Assembly (NCBI GenBank): GCA_016793115.1 | Contig: JAEUIN010000301.1 | Coordinates: forward strand, 1 to 64,000 | DNA from: Planctomycetaceae bacterium | GTDB taxonomy: Bacteria > Planctomycetota > Planctomycetia > Pirellulales > PNKZ01 | Direction: 5' to 3' | DNA: 64,000 bases | In this document: positions 32,479 through 42,435 of the stretch, piece by piece | Layout: the number at the start of each line of letters is the position of its first letter | Position numbering within the stretch: position 1 is the first letter of the stretch | Notes under the pieces: generated by a model | Database searches by the model: none | What the model was told of the DNA's origin: nothing | The model's input: the letters and a program-made list of their open reading frames with translations, nothing else | Position numbers and translations under genes: made by a program

Positions 32479-34194
32479 ATGCGAAGCAATTCGCCGCTCG
32501 TGGCTCACCTGATTCTCCTCGCTTTGTCGTCTTGCACCGCGTTTGCCGTTGCGGCCCAGACCGAGGCGGCCGCCCCGGTCAACTCCGCCGGGGCGACGAA
32601 GCCGGCCGACGACCGGCCTATTCCGGCGAAGGGCGTCGCAAGCGGCGTCGCCGAGCGAATCGATGAATTGCTCGCTCAGGAAACAGGCCCCGCGCGCAAC
32701 TCTTCCGTCGGCAAGGTCGACGATGAAACCTTCGCTCGGCGTGCTTATCTCGACATCATCGGACAATGGCCGAGCGCTGCCGAACTGACCGCTTTCGTGC
32801 TCGACCCGGCCGGAGACAAACGGGCCAAATTAGCGACCGAGCTGCTCGACGACTCTCGTTACGGTCGGAATTGGGGCCGCTATTGGCGCGACGTGATTCT
32901 CTATCGCCGCGCGGAAGATCGCGCGCTCCTCATGACGAACATCGCCGCCGACTATTTCGCGGAAGTGTTGAACGTCAACGCGACATGGGATGCGGTGGCG
33001 ACGGAAATCATCACGGCCTCGGGCGACGTAAGCGAAGACGGTTCGACGGTTCTTTTCATGTCGCAAATGGGCGACCCCAACGAGGTGGCGGCCGAGGTCT
33101 CGCGGATTTTTCTGGGCGTGCAGATTTCCTGCGCTCAATGCCACGACCATAAAACCGATCGCTGGAAGCGGGAGCAATTCCATGAACTCGCCGCTTTCTT
33201 TCCGCGGGCGACGCTGCGACCGGAAATCGTCGACGGACAACAGCGCAGCTTTGTCTTATTCTCGCGCGATTTCGGTCCACGCGAACTGCCGCCGGGCGTC
33301 GAGGTCAATCAGCGGTTCCGCCCGATCGAACACTTCATGCCCGACATGGAAAACCCTGCGGCGCGGGGCACGCTCATGCAGCCGGCATTCTTCTTGACCG
33401 GCGCAAAGTTGCCGGAGGACCAATCCGACATGGAACGTCGACATGCGCTGGCCCGCTGGATCACGTCGCCGGACAATCCTTGGTTCGCCAGGGCCTTCGT
33501 CAATCGCATCTGGTCGGAACTCGTCGGCGAAGGATTCTACGAACCGATCGACGACATCGGCCCGGACCGTAAGCCTACGGCGCCGCAAACGCTTGAATAT
33601 CTAGCCGGCGAATTCACGGCTCACGGCTACGATGTGAAATGGCTCTTCCGCACGATCCTGACGACGGAAGCGTATCAACGACAAAGCCGACCGCGGCGGA
33701 ATGAAACACAGCCCGCCTTTGCGGCGAACTGCGCCGGACGGATTCGCGGCGATCAGCTCTACGATTCGCTGATGAACGCGCTCGGCTTACCGACCGGCGA
33801 CGAGCAAACGCTCGGCGGCTACGCCAACCCGCGGGCCGCGTTCGGCTCACCACGAGCCCAGTTCAATCGCGCGTTCGGTTACGATCCAAGTTCGCCGCGG
33901 GTCGACGTGACGGGCTCGATTCCACAAGCGTTGTTGCTGATGAATTCGCCCAACGTCGCCGCGGGAATCAACGGCCGCAGTTCGGCGACGACGCTCGGCA
34001 AACTTCTCGCCGACGACCGAAGCGATGAAAGCGTCGTCGTCGAGCTTTATCTGCGTTGCCTCGCACGCGAGCCGAACGCGAAAGAATTGGCCGTTTGCCT
34101 CGATTACGTCAAGGAAACGGGGAATCGTCCGGACGCGTTTGAAGATGTGCTCTGGTCGATCGTGAATTCGACTGAGTTCTTGCACCGGCAATAG
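32479..34194 (+). CDS. Exported DUF1549/DUF1553 domain protein
   Basis: 571 residues from ATG 32479, which opens a signal peptide (LVAHLILLALSSCTAFAVAA); the frame is open further upstream but without signal features. The N-terminal DUF1549 part shows DDETFARRAYLDIIGQWPS, RYGRNWGRYWRDVILY and the single CxxCH, SCAQCHDHK, a possible heme c attachment site. The C-terminal DUF1553 part shows RHALARWITSPDNPWFARAF, YDVKWLFRTILTTEAYQRQS and PQALLLMNSPNVA. This pair of domains is a planctomycete and Verrucomicrobia hallmark, usually next to a DUF1501 gene, as here. The N-terminal cytochrome c (PSCyt1) domain found in many relatives is absent. Biochemical role unproven. Confidence 0.9.
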   Translation: MRSNSPLVAHLILLALSSCTAFAVAAQTEAAAPVNSAGATKPADDRPIPAKGVASGVAERIDELLAQETGPARNSSVGKVDDETFARRAYLDIIGQWPSAAELTAFVLDPAGDKRAKLATELLDDSRYGRNWGRYWRDVILYRRAEDRALLMTNIAADYFAEVLNVNATWDAVATEIITASGDVSEDGSTVLFMSQMGDPNEVAAEVSRIFLGVQISCAQCHDHKTDRWKREQFHELAAFFPRATLRPEIVDGQQRSFVLFSRDFGPRELPPGVEVNQRFRPIEHFMPDMENPAARGTLMQPAFFLTGAKLPEDQSDMERRHALARWITSPDNPWFARAFVNRIWSELVGEGFYEPIDDIGPDRKPTAPQTLEYLAGEFTAHGYDVKWLFRTILTTEAYQRQSRPRRNETQPAFAANCAGRIRGDQLYDSLMNALGLPTGDEQTLGGYANPRAAFGSPRAQFNRAFGYDPSSPRVDVTGSIPQALLLMNSPNVAAGINGRSSATTLGKLLADDRSDESVVVELYLRCLAREPNAKELAVCLDYVKETGNRPDAFEDVLWSIVNSTEFLHRQ

Positions 34195-34217
34195 ATTTAT
34201 TCATTTCAGGTTTCGCC

Positions 34218-35537
34218 ATGTCGCAACGTATTTTTCGTGGCACTCAAGTTCGTTTACGCGAAGGCCGGGTCGTAGGACGACGTGAATTCTTGCGGAACGT
34301 CTCGCTGGCCGGGCTCGCCGCCGGGGCGGCGTCGTGGACCGACTGCGTCTCCGCTCACGCGGCGGAAATGCGCAAGCAAGGCCGGGCCTGTATCTTGTTG
34401 TGGATGGCAGGCGCGCCGAGCCAGTTTGAGACGTTTGATCCGAAGCCGGGGCACGAGAACGGCGGGGAAACGAAGGCGATCGACACGAACGTTGCCGGTC
34501 TACGTATCTCCGAATATTTGCCGGAGACGGCCCGAGTCGCCGATAAGCTCGCCGTCGTTCGCTCGATGTCGACGAAAGAAGGGAACCATCAACGTGCAAG
34601 CTACATGCTGCACACGTCGTATGTGCCGACGGCGACCGTGCGGCATCCGGCGATCGGATCCGTGGCGGCCCACGAGATCGCCGACGCGGCTTGCGAATTG
34701 CCGGCGTTCGTACGGATCGGCCAAGTGCAGAACGGCAGCAATGGAGGATTGTTGGGCACGGCGTTCGACGCCTTCGACGTCGGCGGGGGCGCGGGGCGCG
34801 CGGGCGGCGGCAGCGTGATGCCGGTGAACACGACGCCGACCACGAGCGTCGACCGTTACCGACGGCGGCTTGGATTGCTCGATCGGCTTGAGCAAAGTGT
34901 CGAAAACCCGGCGATCGCCGTCGCTTCGGCCGAGCACCGCAAGCTCTATGAGCAGTCGTCGCGAATGATTCTCAGCTCCCAGATGAAGGCCTTCGATCTG
35001 GAACTAGAACCACAGAAGGTGCGCGACGCCTACGGAGCAGGCACGTTCGCGAGCGGTTGCTTGCTCGCCCGCCGGCTCGTGGAAACGGGCGTGGCGTTCG
35101 TCGAGGTCGGACTCGGCAATTGGGACACGCACGACGACAACTTCAACCGAAGCCGCGGTCTTTGCCAGCAGCTCGACCGTCCCTACGCCGTTTTGCTCCG
35201 CGATCTCGACGAACGCGGCATGCTCGACCGGACGCTCGTCGTGTGGATGGGCGAGTTCGGACGTACGCCGCGAATCAACGGTCGCGGCGGGCGTGATCAC
35301 TACCCGCGCGCGTTCAATGCCGTGCTGGCGGGCGGCGGCGTAAAAGGCGGGCAGATCATCGGCGCGACGACCGCCGGCGGCGAGGACGTCGTCGAGAATC
35401 CGATCAGTGAGAAAGACTTGTTTCAGTCGATCTATCGCACGCTCAAGATCGATCCCGACAAGGAGTTTATGAGCCCGATCGGTCGTCCGATCAAAATCGT
35501 CGAAGGGGGCAAGCCGGTCCCGCACTTGATCGGTTAA
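34218..35537 (+). CDS. Tat-exported DUF1501 family protein
   Basis: 439 residues starting 23 nt after the DUF1549/1553 gene. The N-terminus carries a twin-arginine signal (GRREFLRNVSLAG, Arg21-Arg22). The DUF1501 body shows ACILLWMAGAPSQFETFDPK, EGNHQRASYMLHT, GNWDTHDDNF and VVWMGEFGRTPRINGRGGRDH, the alkaline-phosphatase/sulfatase-like metal-site pattern of the family. DUF1501 proteins are encoded almost always with a DUF1549/DUF1553 partner in planctomycetes, suggesting a joint periplasmic complex. Function is not established. It converges on the squalene-oxidase-fold gene with 11 nt between stops. Confidence 0.92.
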   Translation: MSQRIFRGTQVRLREGRVVGRREFLRNVSLAGLAAGAASWTDCVSAHAAEMRKQGRACILLWMAGAPSQFETFDPKPGHENGGETKAIDTNVAGLRISEYLPETARVADKLAVVRSMSTKEGNHQRASYMLHTSYVPTATVRHPAIGSVAAHEIADAACELPAFVRIGQVQNGSNGGLLGTAFDAFDVGGGAGRAGGGSVMPVNTTPTTSVDRYRRRLGLLDRLEQSVENPAIAVASAEHRKLYEQSSRMILSSQMKAFDLELEPQKVRDAYGAGTFASGCLLARRLVETGVAFVEVGLGNWDTHDDNFNRSRGLCQQLDRPYAVLLRDLDERGMLDRTLVVWMGEFGRTPRINGRGGRDHYPRAFNAVLAGGGVKGGQIIGATTAGGEDVVENPISEKDLFQSIYRTLKIDPDKEFMSPIGRPIKIVEGGKPVPHLIG

Positions 35538-35548
35538 GCCGGCGACTC

Positions 35549-37651
35549 TTACAGATCTTCGAGCCTGCGGGCTTTGCCTTTCGGCGTGACGAACACCGGT
35601 TTACCGCTGGGCGTCGGCGTGGCCGTAGCTCGTGCTTCGACATCGTCGTCTTGTTCCGGCTTTGAGCGGGCATACACCTTGCCGTTGAGCAACGCTTGAT
35701 TCTTGTAGATCGGCAAGTGTCGGTAGTATACCTCGAGCGTACAGACGGCCAGCGCGGTCATATAGATGCGGCCGCCCGATAAGTCGTAGTGAGCGCGCGG
35801 TGTCCAACTCCCCGCCTCATGGCCCTCCTTTTCCTGAAGTTCGATCAGAAGCGGCCGCATCTTCTCGTTCCACTTGGTCCAACGCTCTCCGCCGATGTGG
35901 TGCATCACCTGCGTGGCGTAGTACCAGTAATACATATTGCTCGCGTCGTCCGTCGGAGAGTGATTCTTGAGCAGCCAATCGGCGCCCCGCAGCAGCGGCG
36001 GAAAGTTCGCTCGCCAGCCGCCGTAGAGTCGACATAGCAGGCCTTCGGCCGTCATCGTCTCGGTGAAGTCGCTATAGGGCATGTACGAGTACAGGCCCTC
36101 CGACGACGATTTCTGCACCGTCCCGAGAAATCCGTTGGCGCGCTTGAGCGTGGCTTCCGGAACACTTAAGCCGGCCATTTGAGCGCTGCGCAGCGCCATG
36201 AGTTGCCAGCCGACGACGCTCAAGTCGCCTGCGTCGCCGGGGTAGTAGCGCCAGCCGCCTCGTGAATGTTGCGCGGCGACGAGAAAATCGACCGCTTTTT
36301 GCGCCGGTGCAAGCAGCTTGGAATCGTGCGTCAGCGCGTAAGCCTCGCAGAGCACGATTGTCGCTTGGCCATGCGCGTACATCGGGCTGTTACCGCGATC
36401 GTTGGCGCCGGCCAGACACCCGTCTTTAGCTTGATGAGTTATGAGCCGCATCAGCCCGCGATCGACGGTCTCACGATACTCGTGGTCGCCGCGATGGGTG
36501 AAGCCGGCTCCGAGAAACGGCAGTAGGGCCAGCGCCGTTCCTGCGGTATCGCTCACCGTGCCCAAATCGTCGCATTGGCCGCCGCAGTCTCCGGCATTGT
36601 GGAAGTCGTGAAGTCGCCATGCGCCGTCGCGGCTTTGGTGCCTCGCCAGCCACCGCAATCCCATGGCGACGGCGATCTCCGACCGCTCGGAGCCTCCTTC
36701 GATCTGCAACACTTTGGTCCGAATGGCCGGATCGCGACCGCCGAGCAACGTGCCGCTGACGACGCTGCCGCTTCCCGACGCCGGGCGCAACGGCATGTTG
36801 GGAACCACCGATTCCCTGATTTTGGTCGTCAGTTTGTCGACGTCGGCCGCAGGGAGCGTCAGTTCCTGAAGCTTGATCTCCGTCGCGGATCGTGCCGGCG
36901 TCGGCACGATCGGCTGTTTGCCTAGGGCCTCCTTAGCGATCGCTCGAACCACGACTTCGCCCCCTTGAGGACCGCCGTCGGATCGCGGCAGCAGATCGAC
37001 CTGCAAGACAATGAGGCCGCGGCGCGGCTGATGCTCGAAGGCGATCAGCCCGAGAAGGATGATGAGCGCCATATTGATGAGCGCGCTAAGCAAACAGGCG
37101 ATCAAATGGCGATAGGGGAGACTCTTGCGTGTTTGCGGCGCCTCTCTCGCGGGGCGAGCGGCCACCGGCCTCAACGGCGCAACCGGCTGAGCGACAAGCG
37201 GAGGCGGCTTTAGGGGGCTAGGCCGAGGCCGTTCCGCCGGCTCCGGTTGTGGTTGAGGAGCCGTGCCCACCGTGAGAATCGGAAGCGGCGGCAGCTTCGG
37301 CGACAACGGCGCGGGCGGCCCGGGCGGGTTCGACCACGGCGAACCCGGAGCAGCACGTTGCAACGGCCGCGTAACACTTCCTTCACGATCGGCTAACAGT
37401 TTCTCCGCCTGCCGCGTTTGTTCTTCGGAAAGTTCAACCTGCGCGCCGCACATCCGGCACTCGGCCAGCCGCAGCCACAGGCGAATGCTCATCGGCGCAC
37501 CGCAATCGGGGCACGCGCAGGAGAGCACTTCGCCGTCGAGCCAGACCTGCGACGGAGCGGAAAAGCCGCGACGACCTGGGCGGCCGGCGGCGAATGAATC
37601 GCCCAGATCTAAGCGATCGGCCGAAGAATCGCGGCCGGCAACCGACGACAT
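35549..37651 (-). CDS. Membrane protein with zinc ribbon and prenyltransferase/squalene-oxidase repeats
   Basis: About 700 residues from ATG 37651; a TTG at 37738 would add 29. In order: a zinc ribbon near residues 45-68 (CACPDCGAPM, then CRMCG), a long Pro-rich segment, one membrane helix near 190-212 (ACLLSALINMALIILLGLIA), and a large exported domain of alpha/alpha-toroid repeats (GLRWLARHQSRDGAWRL, AVDFLVAAQHSRGGWRYYPG, LSVVGWQLMALRSAQMAGL), the prenyltransferase/squalene-oxidase type. The DCTAE-type catalytic acid of squalene cyclases is not seen, so a binding or scaffold role is as likely as catalysis. It shares a 279-nt divergent spacer with moxR. Confidence 0.8.
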   Translation of the reverse strand: MSSVAGRDSSADRLDLGDSFAAGRPGRRGFSAPSQVWLDGEVLSCACPDCGAPMSIRLWLRLAECRMCGAQVELSEEQTRQAEKLLADREGSVTRPLQRAAPGSPWSNPPGPPAPLSPKLPPLPILTVGTAPQPQPEPAERPRPSPLKPPPLVAQPVAPLRPVAARPAREAPQTRKSLPYRHLIACLLSALINMALIILLGLIAFEHQPRRGLIVLQVDLLPRSDGGPQGGEVVVRAIAKEALGKQPIVPTPARSATEIKLQELTLPAADVDKLTTKIRESVVPNMPLRPASGSGSVVSGTLLGGRDPAIRTKVLQIEGGSERSEIAVAMGLRWLARHQSRDGAWRLHDFHNAGDCGGQCDDLGTVSDTAGTALALLPFLGAGFTHRGDHEYRETVDRGLMRLITHQAKDGCLAGANDRGNSPMYAHGQATIVLCEAYALTHDSKLLAPAQKAVDFLVAAQHSRGGWRYYPGDAGDLSVVGWQLMALRSAQMAGLSVPEATLKRANGFLGTVQKSSSEGLYSYMPYSDFTETMTAEGLLCRLYGGWRANFPPLLRGADWLLKNHSPTDDASNMYYWYYATQVMHHIGGERWTKWNEKMRPLLIELQEKEGHEAGSWTPRAHYDLSGGRIYMTALAVCTLEVYYRHLPIYKNQALLNGKVYARSKPEQDDDVEARATATPTPSGKPVFVTPKGKARRLEDL

Positions 37652-37930
37652 GTCGGACAACTCGGAATCGAGGAAGAAGGGAGACTCCCCCTCAGTGTAT
37701 ACGTCCCGATCGCCCGGGCCAGTCCGCAAGAACGGCAAACCGGTTAATTGTCACGATGTCGCAATCCGGTAAACTAAGAGTCGGCTCTCTTAGGGGCAGA
37801 AACCCGCGCTGGAACGACGGCCGACTCGCTCGCGTCCGACGGCAGGCTGTGCCCGTTTTGCAGGGTGCGGCGTCGCCCCAACTCGGTCGGTGTCCGCAGC
37901 CTCCCAGTGCAAACACTCCATAGGTAGAGG

Positions 37931-38872
37931 ATGTCGCCGGAACTCCATCAGACGGTCGCCACGCTTGAAGACAATATGGCTCGCGTGGTGCTAGGCAAAC
38001 GCGACGTCGTTCGACTCTGCATCGTAGCGCTCCTTGCCGGCGAACATATCTTGCTGGAAGACGTGCCCGGCGTCGGCAAGACGCTCATCGGCAAGGCCCT
38101 GGCTAAGAGCGTCGACGCCAAATTCTGCCGCATCCAATTCACCCCGGACCTGCTGCCGAGCGATATCGTCGGCAGCAGCGTCTTTAACGGCAAAACGAAC
38201 GAATTCTTCTACAGCCAGGGGCCGATCTTCGCCAATATCGTGTTGGCCGACGAAATCAATCGTACGACGCCGCGCACTCAAAGCGCGCTGTTGGAGGCGA
38301 TGAGCGACAATCAGGTGTCGGCCGACGGGCACACCTATCCGCTGCCGAAGCCGTTTTTGGTGATCGCCACCCAAAACCCGTTTGAATTCGAAGGAACCTA
38401 TCCGCTGCCGGAAAGCCAACTCGATCGCTTCCTGTTGCGGACCAGCGTCGGCTATCCCGACCGCGAGGACGAACTCCGGGTGTTGACCAGCCATCGTCGC
38501 GGCGAACCCGTGGAAGAACTCCGTTCCGTCATCAGCACGCAACAGGTCGTGGATATGCAGGAAGCCGTGCGCAGCGTCACGGTCGACGACTCCATTCATG
38601 AATACTTGCTCGATCTGGTCGATGCGACGCGTCGCAGCGACGATCTTCACGTCGGCGTCAGCACGCGCGGTACGTTGGCATTGTATCGCGCCGCCCAATC
38701 GCTGGCGTTTATCGAAGGTCGCGACTTCGTCATTCCCGATGACATCAAACGCTTGGCGGTGCCGGTGCTCGGACATCGCGTGATCGCCAAAGGATTCTTG
38801 ACCGGAAATAGTCGCGACCACGTGGAAAACATCGTGCAACGTTTGCTCGGCGAAGTCGCGGTGCCCCAGTAG
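37931..38872 (+). CDS. MoxR-type AAA+ ATPase
   Basis: 313 residues. Walker A is VPGVGKT (about 45-51), Walker B is LADEINR, sensor 1 is IATQNPFEFEGTYPLPESQLDRF with the arginine finger, and the lid domain ends in HRVIAKGF. This is the MRP subgroup of MoxR ATPases, thought to act as chaperones inserting metals or maturing complexes. It is first in an operon with a DUF58 protein and a transglutaminase-like membrane protein (38-nt gap, then a 4-nt overlap). That arrangement is common across bacteria and its joint role is still unclear. Confidence 0.93.
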   Translation: MSPELHQTVATLEDNMARVVLGKRDVVRLCIVALLAGEHILLEDVPGVGKTLIGKALAKSVDAKFCRIQFTPDLLPSDIVGSSVFNGKTNEFFYSQGPIFANIVLADEINRTTPRTQSALLEAMSDNQVSADGHTYPLPKPFLVIATQNPFEFEGTYPLPESQLDRFLLRTSVGYPDREDELRVLTSHRRGEPVEELRSVISTQQVVDMQEAVRSVTVDDSIHEYLLDLVDATRRSDDLHVGVSTRGTLALYRAAQSLAFIEGRDFVIPDDIKRLAVPVLGHRVIAKGFLTGNSRDHVENIVQRLLGEVAVPQ

Positions 38873-38910
38873 CCGGCCAGCTCAAAGCTTGCCTAGCGGA
38901 GACAAGCCGG

Positions 38911-40095
38911 ATGCGTCGCTTGCACCACATGACGATCACGCGCGAAGGGGTGGCCTACCTCGTCGTGATGGGCATCATCCTTACGGCCGCCGTGATTCGG
39001 CAAATCAATCTCTTGATGTTGCTCTACGGCGTGCTGGCGGGCCCGCTCTTGCTGTCTTGGCGATTGGTCCGCCGCACGCTCAAACAACTCGACGTCGCTC
39101 GCAAACTCCCGCCCGCGGTGTTCGCCGACGAGCCGTTCAAGGTTGAGCTCGAAGTGAAAAACGGCAAAACGCGAGGCGGCAGTTTCGCCGTCACCGTCGC
39201 CGAGGAAATCCGTAAACGCGGCGAAAATCGGAAACCGTTCACCGCGGAAGCGTACTTTCCCTACGTTCCGGCGGGCGGTTCCCAACGCGGGTCATATCAA
39301 CTCACGCTGCCGGCTCGCGGAATCTACGATTTCCAACCGCTGAAGATTTCGACCCGTTTTCCGCTCGGCTTGTTGCGCACTATGCTGCGGCTCGACAAAC
39401 CGCAGAAACTCCAGGTGCTGCCCCGCCTCGGTAAGCTTGCGCCGCTGTGGCAACGGTTATGGCGGGCCGATGAAGAAACGGCGCGGAGCTCGCGACGTCG
39501 CGACGGAACCCAAGAAGGCGACTTCTACGGGCTCCGCGAGTTTCGATCGGGGGATTCTCGGAACCGCATTCACTGGCGAACCTCGGCGCGCAGACAAACG
39601 TTGACGGTTCGACAGTACGAGCGCAAGCAGCGACTGCTCGTCGTCCTGATCGTCGACCTCTGGTTGCCGGAATCGTCAACGCCCGAAGAGCGGCGACGAC
39701 TGGAGTTGGTGATCAGCTTCGCGGCGACCTTGGCGGCCGAAATCTGCCGTGAGCCGGGGCGCGACTTGCTGTTGCAAATCGTCGGCAAGCAGCAAAGTAC
39801 GCTGCGAGGCTCCTCATCGCCGCAGTTGCTGCAAGAGAGCCTGCAGGCTCTCGCGGCCGCCGAGCCGACGCGCGACGACCGCCTCCCGGCCGTGTTGGAA
39901 AGCACCTTCGGGCAATTGCACGGCAACGGCAACGCTTTAGTCGTCGGTCTGCGGAGCAACGACCTCGCTTCGTCAGGCCGCTTGGCCGACGTCGTCAAAC
40001 GTCCGGAGTTGCGCACCTGGGCTAACCGCATGGCCTGCCTTAGTCCGGACGACCTTCACTGGAATCAACTATTTCAAATTGCCGAATCGCGATGA
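38911..40095 (+). CDS. DUF58 domain membrane protein
   Basis: 394 residues. Two N-terminal membrane helices (VAYLVVMGIILTAAVI, LLMLLYGVLAGPLLLSW) are followed by a beta-rich domain and then DUF58 proper, with the signature REFRSGDSRNRIHWRTSARR and VRQYERKQRLLVVLIVDLW, leading into a von Willebrand A-like fold. It is encoded between moxR and the transglutaminase gene and is presumably a partner or client of the MoxR ATPase. Its stop overlaps the start of the next gene by 4 nt. Confidence 0.92.
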   Translation: MRRLHHMTITREGVAYLVVMGIILTAAVIRQINLLMLLYGVLAGPLLLSWRLVRRTLKQLDVARKLPPAVFADEPFKVELEVKNGKTRGGSFAVTVAEEIRKRGENRKPFTAEAYFPYVPAGGSQRGSYQLTLPARGIYDFQPLKISTRFPLGLLRTMLRLDKPQKLQVLPRLGKLAPLWQRLWRADEETARSSRRRDGTQEGDFYGLREFRSGDSRNRIHWRTSARRQTLTVRQYERKQRLLVVLIVDLWLPESSTPEERRRLELVISFAATLAAEICREPGRDLLLQIVGKQQSTLRGSSSPQLLQESLQALAAAEPTRDDRLPAVLESTFGQLHGNGNALVVGLRSNDLASSGRLADVVKRPELRTWANRMACLSPDDLHWNQLFQIAESR

Positions 40096-42434
40096 GCCGT
40101 GAAATCAACATCGAGCGCTCGACGAGCATTTTTTGCGCGGCCGCGTGCGGCATAAGCTCCGTCATGCTCGGCGTCGGCGAAGAGCATTACGGATTGGCGG
40201 CGATGGCCGTCGTCGTGGCGATCGGCTCGACGATCCTGTGCGACAAGCGACGCTGGTTCGTGCTGAATAATTGGCAGGCCAATGTGGCTTCGCTGGTAGT
40301 TTTGGCCTATGCCTTCGTACAGGCCCGCAACGTGGCGAGTGAATTGCGGATCTTGGTAATGGCCGACTTGATGGCCCACTTGCAATTCATTTTGCAATTC
40401 AAAACAAAGAACGTCCGCACCTATTGGTTGTTGGTCGTCATCAGCTTTCTGCAAACGGCCGTCGCCGCCGCTTTGCACACCGGCGTCATGTTCGGGCTGT
40501 TGCTGGTCGTTTACCTCATGTTGACGCTGTACTTCATGGGATACTTTTATCTCTACCGCGAGCAACTCAAGTTCGCTTCACGTTTGCCGCAGGGTCGCGG
40601 CTCGAATTCGGTCGATTTGCATGCCCGCACGGATTTATCGCGTCGCCTCTATGGAATCGGTCTCGGCACGTTGGCCCTGTCGGCGTTTTTCTTCGTCGCA
40701 ATGCCGCGAATCGGGCAAACAAATTGGGTGCCGGCCGGGATCGTCGATCCGCGCACGGTGGGTTTTTCGCCGGAGATCAACCTGACGCGCTCCGGCGACG
40801 TCTTTCAAGACCCGGAAGTCGTCATGCAGGTCCGGTTCTTCGACTACAAGACCGGTGCGCCGCGGCAGATCGACGGCGACATTTATATGCGCGGAGCCGG
40901 CTCTTGGCTGTACGAAGAGGGCAAGTGGCGCACATTCACGAATTTTCAACGGATGCAGTCGGGGCTGCCGTCGGTGACGGCGCTCTCCAGCCAAGAAGGC
41001 TTACTGCGTCAGCAGGTCACGATCGAGCCGCTGTCGAGGCCGAACTTGTTTGCCTGTTTCCCGGTTTACACGGATCGGCCGCTTCAATCACGGGCCATTT
41101 TCCATCATCCGGCCAACGGGCAGATCATGCGCAACGAAGCCCTCAAACTGCGCCGCTTCGACTACGAAGTGCTGACTCCCGGGTTTCAGCGACACAAACA
41201 GAACGACCTTTTGCCCGCCGAATACGTCGTCGAAGGGGGCGACCGCGACCGATACTTGAGCTTCCCCCGTATCGGTCGAGCCGGTGAATCGAATCCGCTG
41301 GCCCAGCTTCGGCAAACGGCGACGGATGTCGTCGCCGGCGTCCCCGCGACCGATCCGTTTCAACGGGCGAAGCGCATCGAGGCCTATCTCCGCGACTCGG
41401 GCCGCTTCAAGTATTCCCTGGAAAGCGGCGAACGTCCCCCCACGATCGACCCGCTCGAACACTTCATCACCGAGCGTCCCGAAGGCCACTGCGAGTTTTT
41501 CGCCGGAGCGCTGGCGATGATGCTGCGCAGCGTGGGAATTCCGTCTCGCGTCGTCATCGGATTCCGCGGCGGACAATACAACGTCGTCGGCGGGTTCTAC
41601 GAATTCCAACAACTCCATGCCCATTCCTGGGTCGAGGCTTATCTTCCTCCGGGCAGAGTACCGCTCGAACGACTTCAAGACACGCCCGGCCTGATTCCTT
41701 TGGCCGCCGAGAACGGCGCTTGGCTGCAGCTCGACGCGACGCCGGCCGCGGGAATCGATGCGGCCGCCGATTATAGCTCAACCTGGTTGCAGATTCAGCA
41801 AACGATCGACTACGTGAAGTTTCTCTGGAACAACTACGTCGTCGGCATGGACTCGATGCGGCAGGAAGAGTCGATTTACGAGCCGGTCATGACCGCCATG
41901 GCCGAGACGACGAAATCCCTGACCGACGTCGATCATTGGGAGATCGTTTGGGCACGGCTGAAAGCGAAACTAACCCCGCTCCGAACGCTGAGCGCAGTCC
42001 TTCTCGTCGCGGGCGTCGCGGGACTGGTCGTCTGGATTTGGCCGAAGATTTGCGCCCGCCTTCCTTCGCGACGCTCCACGAACGACGCTCGCGGTGCACC
42101 GACGGCCCGACGTCCGCGACCGCCGGTGGAGGAGTTCTATCGGCGACTGGAGGGCGTTTTGGCCCGGGTCTCGCTCACGCGAACCGCCGATCAAACGCAA
42201 CGTGAGTTCGCCTTAGCCGCAGGTGGTGAATTGGCCGAATTGCCGCATACTCGCGGGGCGGCACCGTTGCCGCGCCGGATCGTCGACCACTACTATCGCG
42301 TGCGGTTCGGTAATCGGCCGCTCAACGACTCGCAACGGGCCGACGTCGAGCACGCTCTCGACGAATTGGCCGCGGCCTTGCCGCTAACGCCCGGAAAATC
42401 GTCTCCCGGCAAGCAGACGAACGGCAAACGCTGA
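40092..42434 (+). CDS. TgpA-like transglutaminase membrane protein (DUF3488-Tgase-DUF4129)
   Basis: 780 residues. Several N-terminal helices form the DUF3488-type membrane region (MFGLLLVVYLMLTLYFMGYF). A periplasmic transglutaminase-like core follows, with all three catalytic residues visible: Cys in RPEGHCEFFAGALAMML, His in LHAHSWVEAYLP and Asp in WLQLDATPA. One more helix (TLSAVLLVAGVAGLVVWIW) leads to a C-terminal DUF4129-like segment (PVEEFYRRLEGVLARV). Such proteins may cross-link or cleave envelope proteins; TgpA is essential in Pseudomonas, but its substrate is not settled. Third gene of the moxR operon. It converges on pheT with one base between stops. Confidence 0.92.
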   Translation: MSREINIERSTSIFCAAACGISSVMLGVGEEHYGLAAMAVVVAIGSTILCDKRRWFVLNNWQANVASLVVLAYAFVQARNVASELRILVMADLMAHLQFILQFKTKNVRTYWLLVVISFLQTAVAAALHTGVMFGLLLVVYLMLTLYFMGYFYLYREQLKFASRLPQGRGSNSVDLHARTDLSRRLYGIGLGTLALSAFFFVAMPRIGQTNWVPAGIVDPRTVGFSPEINLTRSGDVFQDPEVVMQVRFFDYKTGAPRQIDGDIYMRGAGSWLYEEGKWRTFTNFQRMQSGLPSVTALSSQEGLLRQQVTIEPLSRPNLFACFPVYTDRPLQSRAIFHHPANGQIMRNEALKLRRFDYEVLTPGFQRHKQNDLLPAEYVVEGGDRDRYLSFPRIGRAGESNPLAQLRQTATDVVAGVPATDPFQRAKRIEAYLRDSGRFKYSLESGERPPTIDPLEHFITERPEGHCEFFAGALAMMLRSVGIPSRVVIGFRGGQYNVVGGFYEFQQLHAHSWVEAYLPPGRVPLERLQDTPGLIPLAAENGAWLQLDATPAAGIDAAADYSSTWLQIQQTIDYVKFLWNNYVVGMDSMRQEESIYEPVMTAMAETTKSLTDVDHWEIVWARLKAKLTPLRTLSAVLLVAGVAGLVVWIWPKICARLPSRRSTNDARGAPTARRPRPPVEEFYRRLEGVLARVSLTRTADQTQREFALAAGGELAELPHTRGAAPLPRRIVDHYYRVRFGNRPLNDSQRADVEHALDELAAALPLTPGKSSPGKQTNGKR

Positions 42435-42435
42435 A

